Positions 1 to 5,945 of a stretch of 7,767 bases of DNA are shown here, piece by piece. The stretch is from Neisseriaceae bacterium (GTDB lineage: Bacteria; Pseudomonadota; Gammaproteobacteria; Burkholderiales; UBA11063). The notes under the pieces were generated by a model. The model worked only from the letters and a program-made list of their open reading frames with translations. It was not told where the DNA came from and searched no databases. The position numbers and the translations under genes are program-made. How positions within the stretch are numbered: the first letter of the stretch is position 1; every line of letters starts with the position of its first letter. The stretch lies in NCBI GenBank assembly GCA_947470205.1, contig CANISK010000062.1, forward strand, positions 1-7,767, written 5' to 3'.

Positions 1-1
1 A

Positions 2-70
2 TTGAAAGTACCAATACAGGTGTATTCTAACTTACAAAATAATTGGTGGCAATTTAATTTGACGGGATAA
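2..70 (+). CDS. possible 3' end of an upstream gene (partial)
   Basis: The frame beginning at base 2 is open from the window edge to a TAA at 68-70. It gives 22 residues that include QVYSNLQNNWWQFNLTG. The mixed composition, with two tryptophans and little lysine or asparagine run, looks more like the tail of a real protein than random AT-rich DNA, but 22 codons is too short to prove it. No family is recognisable. If real, this gene ends 25 bases before the GTG start of the next gene on the same strand. Confidence 0.3.
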   Translation: MKVPIQVYSNLQNNWWQFNLTG

Positions 71-86
71 CAGATAATGAAATAAT
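59..86 (+). promoter_or_regulatory. weak sigma70-like promoter for the 96-1058 gene
   Basis: TTGACG (59-64) and AATAAT (81-86) are separated by 16 bases; each hexamer differs from consensus at one position. Transcription would start near base 93, only a few bases before the GTG at 96, so the message would be almost leaderless. That would fit the absence of a Shine-Dalgarno sequence before this GTG. In DNA this AT-rich, -10-like hexamers are common by chance. Confidence 0.25.
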
Positions 87-95
87 TTTAAAAAA

Positions 96-1058
96 GTGAA
101 GATTTTTAATTTAAATAAATTCGAGGTTAGACATGCGAAATATAGGTTAGAAACCAAGAATATAAAACAATACAATGAATATACTAATGATGTGGATCGT
201 GAAGTTGTAAATAATCTAATTATGTTCATACCAGCATTTTTAGTTTTCTATCTCATTACTACGTGTATCTTTCTATTAAACCCAAAATATGAATCACGCA
301 CTATTGAAGATATTGTAAAAACTGAAAGCCATAAAACACTTTCCGCTGTGGTTTTCATATTGATGTATGTGGGAATTATGGCAAGTGGTTCAATAAAGAA
401 ATTATATTACAATATGCAAAGATCAAAAATAACCAATTTAATTTCACAATTAAATGCAGTGGCTGGTGATCATATAGAATATATAAAAAATGATTCAAAG
501 AAGCTACAATTAATCAATAACAATAATGCAAAAAATCAAACTGACAATTTCGATAAAACATTAATTATAATGATGTTAATTATTTTTAATTCCTTTGATG
601 AATCAAATAAAAAAACAATTCATAATTCACAAATACCTAAAGAGATAAAAAATTTAAAACAAAACGAGGTTTATTTTTCCGAAAATCAAGAAAATCAACG
701 AACTATCACGTTAATGATCAATGGCAAGCCAATAAACTATCAAACCACAGTAGATGGTAATACTCTTGTAATAAAAAAACTAGGTATAAAGTGTATTGTG
801 GTAGATGAATATTTTCTTGTAATTTCTGACAAAGCTTTTACTCTAAAAAATGTCGTTGTTGTTGACGACAACCCCAAAAGTTTAGATAATAATAATAAAG
901 TATATTATTTATTTGATAATAAAGCTTTGACGACGTGGTTAAAAACAAAAAAAATCAATCCATTCACAAATATACCAAATGATGCAAGTAAAAATGTGGA
1001 TATAGAAACATTTATTAAAAACCTCCCTGTACGTTTTTTTACCAATGATGATAATTAA
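96..1058 (+). CDS. two-helix membrane protein with U-box-like C-terminal tail; candidate effector
   Basis: This 320-residue protein belongs to no family I recognise. Residues 43-62 (MFIPAFLVFYLITTCIFLLN) and about 83-100 are hydrophobic helices about 20 residues apart, forming a bilobed membrane hairpin. Lysine-rich flanks on both outer sides suggest both termini face the same compartment. Residues 101-320 are soluble, Asn/Lys-rich, and end in a segment (272-292) with F.DNKALTTWL and INPFTNI that resembles the last half of a U-box. The U-box-like CPI start is absent. Residues 10-13 are EVRH, matching DVRH at the same positions in the 4023-5804 protein; this supports the GTG start despite no visible Shine-Dalgarno sequence (the next in-frame ATG, at 222, would begin inside the first helix). 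An in-frame stop lies 18 bases before the GTG. The gene converges on leuS. Stretches of it are far more AT-rich than leuS. It may be a membrane-inserted secreted effector or an ordinary inner-membrane protein. Confidence 0.75.
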   Translation: MKIFNLNKFEVRHAKYRLETKNIKQYNEYTNDVDREVVNNLIMFIPAFLVFYLITTCIFLLNPKYESRTIEDIVKTESHKTLSAVVFILMYVGIMASGSIKKLYYNMQRSKITNLISQLNAVAGDHIEYIKNDSKKLQLINNNNAKNQTDNFDKTLIIMMLIIFNSFDESNKKTIHNSQIPKEIKNLKQNEVYFSENQENQRTITLMINGKPINYQTTVDGNTLVIKKLGIKCIVVDEYFLVISDKAFTLKNVVVVDDNPKSLDNNNKVYYLFDNKALTTWLKTKKINPFTNIPNDASKNVDIETFIKNLPVRFFTNDDN

Positions 1059-1133
1059 GCAACGTCACTTCTCCAGGGAATCTTTCCAATGGAATTGAAT
1101 GATAAAGATAGCGGTAGTGACGAAGAAAATTAA
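1059..1133 (+). other. open in-frame extension beyond the stop of the 96-1058 gene
   Basis: After the TAA at 1056-1058 the same frame stays open for 24 more codons to a TAA at 1131-1133. It would add residues beginning ATSLLQGIFPMEL and ending in an acidic tail, DKDSGSDEEN. The second stop overlaps the leuS stop in the palindrome TTAA (1130-1133), a usual way for convergent genes to meet. The segment could be the original C-terminus cut off by a nonsense change (TTA to TAA), or simply 3' untranslated sequence. Confidence 0.3.
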
Positions 1134-3808
1134 ACCACAATATTGATGATTTTATTTGGAACGATGATAATTTTTTTAATCTGTCCATCGCCAATAATTT
1201 TTTTAATATTGTGGTTATCTAATGCCATTTTTTCCAGTTCTTCTTTGGGGGTATTTTGCGCTACTATGAGTTTCGCGCGTAACTTACCGTTTACTTGCAC
1301 AATTATCTCTACATTCTCATGTTCTAGTAATGTATCATCTGGTTTTGGCCAAGATACATCACTTAGGGTCACTTGTGGGCATAGGTAGGAAATTAGCTCT
1401 TCAGATAAATGAGGGGTGATTGGGGATAACATAATCACGATATTTTTTAAGATGTATTGTCTACACTTAACCCCATTTGTGTCTATAAATGCAACTTTTT
1501 GATAGTGATTGATAAACTCCATGATGGATGCAATTGCGGTGTTAAATTGTTTACGCACTGCAATATCATTGGTTACTTTTAATATAGTTTTATTCAACAA
1601 TATCATTAATTTGGTTTGCTCTTGAGATAGGTTTTTTATATCAAAATTATCAGTGTTATTTATGTCTTGAAATTCTTTACATGAGACATGTTCACATGCC
1701 ATTCTCCATATGCGTTTTATAAACCTATGCGCACCATCTAAACCGTTATCTGACCACTCAAGAGAAAGCTCTGGCGGGGATGCAAACATCATAAATAGAC
1801 GAGCTGTATCTGCGCCGTATTTTTCAATGATGAATTGTGGGTCTATGCCGTTATTTTTTGATTTGGACATTTTTTCCATACCGCCATATATCACCTCCAC
1901 CCCATCTTTTTTGAGGCGTGGATTGGTAATTTTACCATCTACTGACACCGTATAATTAACATCCGTGAGGTTAAACCACGTGCGTCCGCCATTTGGGTTT
2001 TCCCTGTAGAACGTATTGGCAAGTACCATACCCTGCGTGAGTAGACTTGTGAATGGCTCTTTGGTGTTTACCAAATTTAAACTGTACAAGCACTTATGGA
2101 TAAACCTTGCGTATAGTAGATGAAGGATTGCGTGTTCTACTCCACCTATGTATTGGTCTACAGCTAACCAATAATTTGCCCGATTATCCAATATTTGATT
2201 ATGGTTATCGTAGGATGTATATCTAGCATAATACCAACTAGAATCTACAAATGTATCCATGGTATCGGTTTCTTGTTTGGCATCTCCACCACACTTTGGG
2301 CATTTGGCATGGGTAAAATCTGGATGATTTTTAAGTACAGAGACATTTGCTTCCATTGTTATATCAGTGGGTAATATAACTGGTAAATCTTCGATGTTTA
2401 ATGGAACATCTCCACAACTCTCACAATAAACAATGGGGATTGGGCAACCCCAATAACGTTGCCTTGAAATGCCCCAGTCACGCAGACGGTAATTAGTCTT
2501 TATTTCACTATGTCCACTCTTGGAGAGTTCAAGGTGAATGCTATCAAATGCTTGATTATAGTTTAATCCGGAAAACTGCATGGAATTAGTTAATATATTA
2601 TCTGGGTCTATTTCACTACATGTGCTATGAGTGAGATTTTGTGGGTTTAATTCCCCGTCATCTTTAGTTTTAAGAACTATTTTATAGGGAATTTGATATT
2701 TTTGCGCGAATTCAAAATCACGTTCACAATGTGCGGGCACCCCCATTACAGCACCGGTGCCGTAATTGGATAATACATAATTTGCGATCCATACTGGTAT
2801 GTGGTTCTGGGTTATGGGGTGAGACACGTATAGCCCACTAAACACACCAAGTTTTTCTTGTTGAGATAGCTCCATCTCAGATACCCCACCCTGCTCGTAG
2901 GCTTTAATTTGGTCGATTAAGCTATTATTTAAGGTACACGCCAATTTACTCAATGGATGTGCGTGTGACACTGCGACATAAGTTACCCCTATTAGTGTAT
3001 CTGGTCTTGTAGTAAAGACCTTAACATACTTGATATCTGATGTAGAATTTGTTTCGGTATTTACAAACGGAAAGGTGATGTCCAACCCACGAGATTTACC
3101 AATCCAGTTTTTTTGCATCAGTTTTACATCCGAACCCCAACCATTTAAAGAATCTAAGTCTTGTAATAACTCCTCTGCAAAAGCCGTGATTTTAAAGTAA
3201 TACATTGGGATTTCTTTTTTTATTACAGGTGCTCCAGATCGCCATCCTTTACCATCAATCACTTGTTCATTTGCAAGCACTGTATTATCCACCGGATCCC
3301 AATTCACAATTCCATTTTTTTTATAAATCAAATCTTTTTTATACAACTCAACAAATAACCACTGTTGCCATTTATAGTATTTTGGGTCGCATGTTGCAAA
3401 TTCACGTCTCCAGTCTACCGCCAAACCCAAACTTTTTAATTGCCATCTCATATAATCTATATTCTGATAAGTCCAAGACGATGGGGAGGCTGTATTTTGA
3501 ATTGCAGCGTTCTCGGCTGGTAGCCCAAACGCATCCCAACCAAAAGGTTGGAGGACATTATATCCGTTTAATTTGTGATATCTTGCTAATACATCGCCTA
3601 TGGTATAATTTCTAACATGCCCCATATGTAACTTGCCTGATGGATAGGAGAACATCGAAAGGCAGTAATACTTTGGTTTATCTGTATTTTCATTTACTTC
3701 AAAGGTTTGATTTTGCTCCCAATTGGTTTGGTGCTTTTCTTCTATGGTTTTGTGGTTATACATTTCTTGCATTTTTTTTATGTACCTTTTATATGGTGAT
3801 TTTGACAT
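1130..3808 (-). CDS. leuS: leucyl-tRNA synthetase
   Basis: Class I aminoacyl-tRNA synthetase that charges tRNA-Leu with leucine in the cytoplasm. The 892 residues are slightly over the usual ~860-875. Visible in order: the HIGH motif as HMGH (61-64), WDAFGLPAENAA (91-102), a CP1 editing domain with the threonine-rich TTRPDTL (266-272) and GTGAVMGVPAH (350-360), a four-cysteine zinc site (C462, C465, C503, C506), KMSKS (646-650), an anticodon-binding helical domain (about 690-810), and a C-terminal tRNA-contacting domain ending NIVV. The editing motif reads AHCERD, with Cys361 where I recall Asp; the next Asp (364) is kept. The family start aligns with Met13 (ATG at 3770-3772, MQEMYN), preceded by AAAAGG twelve bases upstream, so the true start may be there and residues 1-12 spurious. 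The gene stands alone between two genes of the other strand, without the lptE-holA neighbours often found downstream. Confidence 0.98.
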   Translation of the reverse strand: MSKSPYKRYIKKMQEMYNHKTIEEKHQTNWEQNQTFEVNENTDKPKYYCLSMFSYPSGKLHMGHVRNYTIGDVLARYHKLNGYNVLQPFGWDAFGLPAENAAIQNTASPSSWTYQNIDYMRWQLKSLGLAVDWRREFATCDPKYYKWQQWLFVELYKKDLIYKKNGIVNWDPVDNTVLANEQVIDGKGWRSGAPVIKKEIPMYYFKITAFAEELLQDLDSLNGWGSDVKLMQKNWIGKSRGLDITFPFVNTETNSTSDIKYVKVFTTRPDTLIGVTYVAVSHAHPLSKLACTLNNSLIDQIKAYEQGGVSEMELSQQEKLGVFSGLYVSHPITQNHIPVWIANYVLSNYGTGAVMGVPAHCERDFEFAQKYQIPYKIVLKTKDDGELNPQNLTHSTCSEIDPDNILTNSMQFSGLNYNQAFDSIHLELSKSGHSEIKTNYRLRDWGISRQRYWGCPIPIVYCESCGDVPLNIEDLPVILPTDITMEANVSVLKNHPDFTHAKCPKCGGDAKQETDTMDTFVDSSWYYARYTSYDNHNQILDNRANYWLAVDQYIGGVEHAILHLLYARFIHKCLYSLNLVNTKEPFTSLLTQGMVLANTFYRENPNGGRTWFNLTDVNYTVSVDGKITNPRLKKDGVEVIYGGMEKMSKSKNNGIDPQFIIEKYGADTARLFMMFASPPELSLEWSDNGLDGAHRFIKRIWRMACEHVSCKEFQDINNTDNFDIKNLSQEQTKLMILLNKTILKVTNDIAVRKQFNTAIASIMEFINHYQKVAFIDTNGVKCRQYILKNIVIMLSPITPHLSEELISYLCPQVTLSDVSWPKPDDTLLEHENVEIIVQVNGKLRAKLIVAQNTPKEELEKMALDNHNIKKIIGDGQIKKIIIVPNKIINIVV

Positions 3809-3814
3809 TCAAAG

Positions 3815-3854
3815 TTTATACCAAGATTGTATCAAAATTATTCATAATATTTAA
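3815..3854 (-). promoter_or_regulatory. putative leuS promoter region
   Basis: Read on the minus strand, two -10 candidates lie just upstream of leuS. TACAAT (3826-3831) has only a poor -35 (TTAAAT, 3849-3854). TATAAA (3815-3820) is preceded by TGG, which gives an extended -10 form. Initiation from TACAAT would start about 12 bases before the ATG at 3808 but about 48 before the ATG at 3772, which better suits the downstream start. Strength cannot be judged by eye. Confidence 0.35.
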
Positions 3855-3899
3855 TTATTTTTGTATAAGTTGTATAGTATATGATAATATTTAATATTA
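3844..3899. repeat. 12-bp direct repeat and 15-bp palindrome in the divergent promoter region
   Basis: ATAATATTTAAT occurs at 3844-3855 and again at 3884-3895, start to start exactly 40 bases, close to four helical turns. The second copy lies in a perfect odd palindrome, TAATATT-T-AATATTA (3885-3899). Such an arrangement fits a paired operator, but low sequence complexity makes chance a serious alternative. Confidence 0.3.
3861..3888 (+). promoter_or_regulatory. putative promoter for the SEL1/U-box gene
   Basis: TTGTAT (3861-3866) and GATAAT (3883-3888) are 16 bases apart. Initiation would be near 3895, giving a leader of about 130 bases to the ATG at 4023. The -10 overlaps the palindrome at 3885-3899, so a protein bound there could block it. 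Equally AT-rich alternatives exist downstream, so this is only the best match by eye. Confidence 0.25.
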
Positions 3900-4007
3900 C
3901 TTCACTTGGTGCATGATACTTTTTCTTATCAATTTCACTTTATTACATATTTTTTCATGCGTTAGATTTTTTGTTTCATTATTTGTACTTTTTATTTTCT
4001 TAGTTTA

Positions 4008-4013
4008 AAAAGG
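4008..4013 (+). promoter_or_regulatory. ribosome-binding site of the SEL1/U-box gene
   Basis: AAAAGG ends nine bases before the ATG at 4023, a normal Shine-Dalgarno spacing. It is the clearest ribosome-binding site among the complete genes here and fixes the start of that gene. Confidence 0.7.
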
Positions 4014-4022
4014 CTATACATT

Positions 4023-5804
4023 ATGTTTTCAGGAAGAATATCGGGACATGACGTTAGGCATACTGAATACCTCAAAAAATATAAGAAAGACTATCGGGCA
4101 ATAGAACCATTATTATTTGCAGTAAACCAATTAAATGACAGCGACAAGAAACTTTTGCAGGAAATTTGTGATTTTTTAACGATTATTTTAAGAAATGATA
4201 TGGCTTTATCACAAAATGGTAAGCCGCCAAAAATAGAGATAGATTATTCATATATAAAATGTTTAATTGGGAAGGTATTTCATCTACCTATAGATTCACA
4301 AACCGTTATCGAACATACTGATGCATTACTTAGCATTGCAACCCACACCCATGAAAGTAGCGGGAATGGGTATACTGGAACAATGAAGCTTTTCTTAGAA
4401 GTTGAAGGAATATTTGACCATCAGGAAGAAGAAAAATTAAATACATTAAAAAATAAAATTTTAAAGACTATTGCTCAAGAGAACCCACAGTCTTTATTCA
4501 ATTTTAACAAATATTTAATCAAAAGAGGTTTACTGAGTAGCAATAATTTATCTAATCTCGATTTATCTAATTCAAATCTATTAAAGATTAAAAATCTCCA
4601 TGAAATTGATTTTACAAATGCATTGCTTGATCCATTGCATACTCAAATACACTGGGACAATCTAACTGAACGACAAAAAAGATCAATCAAATTAACGCTA
4701 AATTTCTCACCAGATGCAGTACCAATCTATAAAAAATTAATCCCCTATAATGTTGAAGCTTTTGAACGTTTATCTTATTTTTGCCATGCTGGGCTTCCAA
4801 TTGCTAAAGATGAACAGGATGCAAAAGATATTCTTAAAGTCTGCGAGTGGTGCTTAGAGCATTTACCTTATCAAGATTACCTATATAATCCAATTCATGC
4901 GGTAAATAAAAAAATTGTCTCTGCAGCAAATGTTTTACTTGCTTCTATCTATAAACGTGGTATACAAGGTATTCATATCGATACAGACAAGGCAATATAT
5001 ATTTATCAACAAGAAAAAGACCATAACAAAAATTCATATGCTATGATATATATAGGAGATTGTTATCGAGAAAAAGAAGAATTGCAAGTTGCTGTTGATT
5101 GTTACAAACAAGCATCAGATTTAGGAAATACATTTGGGCATTTGAAATATGCAAATATGTTAATGACTGGCGATGGAGTGCCAAAAAATCAAAAACTTGC
5201 TAAACAAATATTACAACGGGCAATAGTAGCAAAAAATCCCATCGCTCTTACTGTAAAAGCAAATTTTATCAATCTCTATCCGCATAGCAATAAAGAAAAA
5301 CAAGGTTTATTTAAGGAGCTTTGTCAGATGAAAAAATTAGGTAGCATTACAAATGCAATCTACCTTGGTAATTGCTATAAAAAAGGCATTGGTACGGCAG
5401 TCAATATTAACAAAGCAAGAGAAATTTTTTCTGAGGTGACAAGCATACTTTTTAATCTTCATCAAAATTCTCATAATATAAATAAATATTTTGCAATATT
5501 AACCGAAATTGCGCAAACAGATCTCATGGTGGAGGTTTTAACTAATGTACTTAACACCCACGGATACATTAAACTATATCAAGTCGCAAAAAATAATCTA
5601 AATCTTGAAAAAGGATTGCAGTGTCCAATCACCCTAGATCTCATTACTGATAATGATAAAATTATTGTCACAGAAAATACCAAAAATGATAAAAAACATC
5701 AATTCGTATTTCATGCAAATGGGATAATACCATGGTGGATTACAAAACAAAAAATTCACAATCCACTTACCAACACATATGATGATATACTGATTACCCA
5801 GTAG
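4023..5804 (+). CDS. SEL1-repeat protein with C-terminal U-box-like domain; candidate effector
   Basis: 593 residues with no signal peptide or membrane helix seen. Residues 10-13 (DVRH), followed by TEYLKKYKKDY, match the start of the 96-1058 protein. Residues about 174-202 resemble a short run of pentapeptide repeats (NLDLSNSNLL then IDFTNALL). SEL1-type helical hairpins follow at about 301-330, 338-369, 370-405 (clearest, with MTGDGVPKNQKLAKQILQRA) and 444-472 (YLGNCYKKGIG). Residues 533-584 look like a U-box: CPITLDLI at 534-541, FVFHANGIIPWW (561-572), and a closing NPLTN (580-584). U-box domains recruit E2 enzymes in eukaryotic ubiquitin ligases; in bacteria they are known from injected effectors such as Legionella LubX. 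SEL1 repeats mediate protein contacts, as in Legionella LpnE and EnhC. A host-directed ubiquitin ligase with SEL1 substrate recognition is therefore a reasonable inference, unproved. No secretion genes are in view. Confidence 0.8.
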   Translation: MFSGRISGHDVRHTEYLKKYKKDYRAIEPLLFAVNQLNDSDKKLLQEICDFLTIILRNDMALSQNGKPPKIEIDYSYIKCLIGKVFHLPIDSQTVIEHTDALLSIATHTHESSGNGYTGTMKLFLEVEGIFDHQEEEKLNTLKNKILKTIAQENPQSLFNFNKYLIKRGLLSSNNLSNLDLSNSNLLKIKNLHEIDFTNALLDPLHTQIHWDNLTERQKRSIKLTLNFSPDAVPIYKKLIPYNVEAFERLSYFCHAGLPIAKDEQDAKDILKVCEWCLEHLPYQDYLYNPIHAVNKKIVSAANVLLASIYKRGIQGIHIDTDKAIYIYQQEKDHNKNSYAMIYIGDCYREKEELQVAVDCYKQASDLGNTFGHLKYANMLMTGDGVPKNQKLAKQILQRAIVAKNPIALTVKANFINLYPHSNKEKQGLFKELCQMKKLGSITNAIYLGNCYKKGIGTAVNINKAREIFSEVTSILFNLHQNSHNINKYFAILTEIAQTDLMVEVLTNVLNTHGYIKLYQVAKNNLNLEKGLQCPITLDLITDNDKIIVTENTKNDKKHQFVFHANGIIPWWITKQKIHNPLTNTYDDILITQ

Positions 5805-5818
5805 GTTGTGATGAATAA

Positions 5819-5827
5819 TGTTATAAT
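5819..5827 (+). promoter_or_regulatory. dnaX: extended -10 promoter, probably of dnaX
   Basis: TGTTATAAT is an exact match to the extended -10 consensus TGnTATAAT, with a perfect TATAAT at 5822-5827. No good -35 is visible at the right distance, which extended -10 promoters tolerate. Transcription would begin near 5834, giving a leader of about 110 bases that includes the hairpin at 5839-5899. Confidence 0.5.
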
Positions 5828-5838
5828 ATATTCTTCCT

Positions 5839-5899
5839 ATTTGAAACGTGGACGTTGTTGGAAATAAAAATCATTCCCGACGAGTGTCAAATTTCAAAT
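5839..5899 (+). other. long imperfect hairpin in the presumed dnaX leader
   Basis: ATTTGAAA (5839-5846) pairs exactly with TTTCAAAT (5892-5899). After a small internal loop, GACGTTGTTGG (5851-5861) pairs with 5877-5888 through Watson-Crick and G-U pairs with one bulged G (5882), leaving a loop of about 15 bases. No T run follows on the plus strand, so it is not a standard terminator. It starts a few bases after the predicted transcription start, as a 5' stem-loop that could stabilise the message or regulate it. It could also be a palindromic repeat element. Confidence 0.45.
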
Positions 5900-5945
5900 G
5901 ACTTCGAGTATATACTATTAACAAATCGTTTATTTAGCTTATTGT

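Larger units (their letters stand above)
3809..4022. other. divergent intergenic region between leuS and the SEL1/U-box gene
   Basis: This 214-bp stretch carries no supportable gene. The half nearest leuS is almost entirely A and T and holds promoter-like hexamers for both directions, a 15-bp palindrome, and a 12-bp direct repeat. The half nearest the 4023 gene is rich in T tracts on the plus strand and ends with the ribosome-binding site of that gene. Confidence 0.6.

Noticed and set aside
32..229. Minus-strand open frame of 65 codons across the start of the 96-1058 gene
   Set aside because: It is antisense to a better-supported gene, and its hydrophobic composition is what the complement of Asn/Lys-rich DNA gives.
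1063..1122. Inverted repeat CGTCACT (1063-1069) with AGTGACG (1116-1122) as a bidirectional terminator between the convergent genes
   Set aside because: The 7-bp stem encloses a loop of about 46 bases and has no T run on either strand, so it does not fit a Rho-independent terminator.
3205..3615. Plus-strand open frame of 136 codons inside leuS
   Set aside because: It lies wholly antisense to strongly conserved leuS coding sequence and has no ribosome-binding site or family-like motif. Similar open frames inside leuS (1143-1388, 1710-1955, 3640-3894) and dnaX (6092-6334, 6153-6359) were dropped for the same reason.
5907..5916. AGTATATACT palindrome upstream of dnaX as an operator or -10
   Set aside because: It is a perfect 10-bp palindrome and contains TATACT, but no -35 is at a workable distance and short AT palindromes are frequent here.
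5805..5945. A tRNA or other known RNA gene in the gap before dnaX
   Set aside because: The hairpin there prompted a check, but there is no cloverleaf, no T-loop GTTCRA motif and no CCA end.
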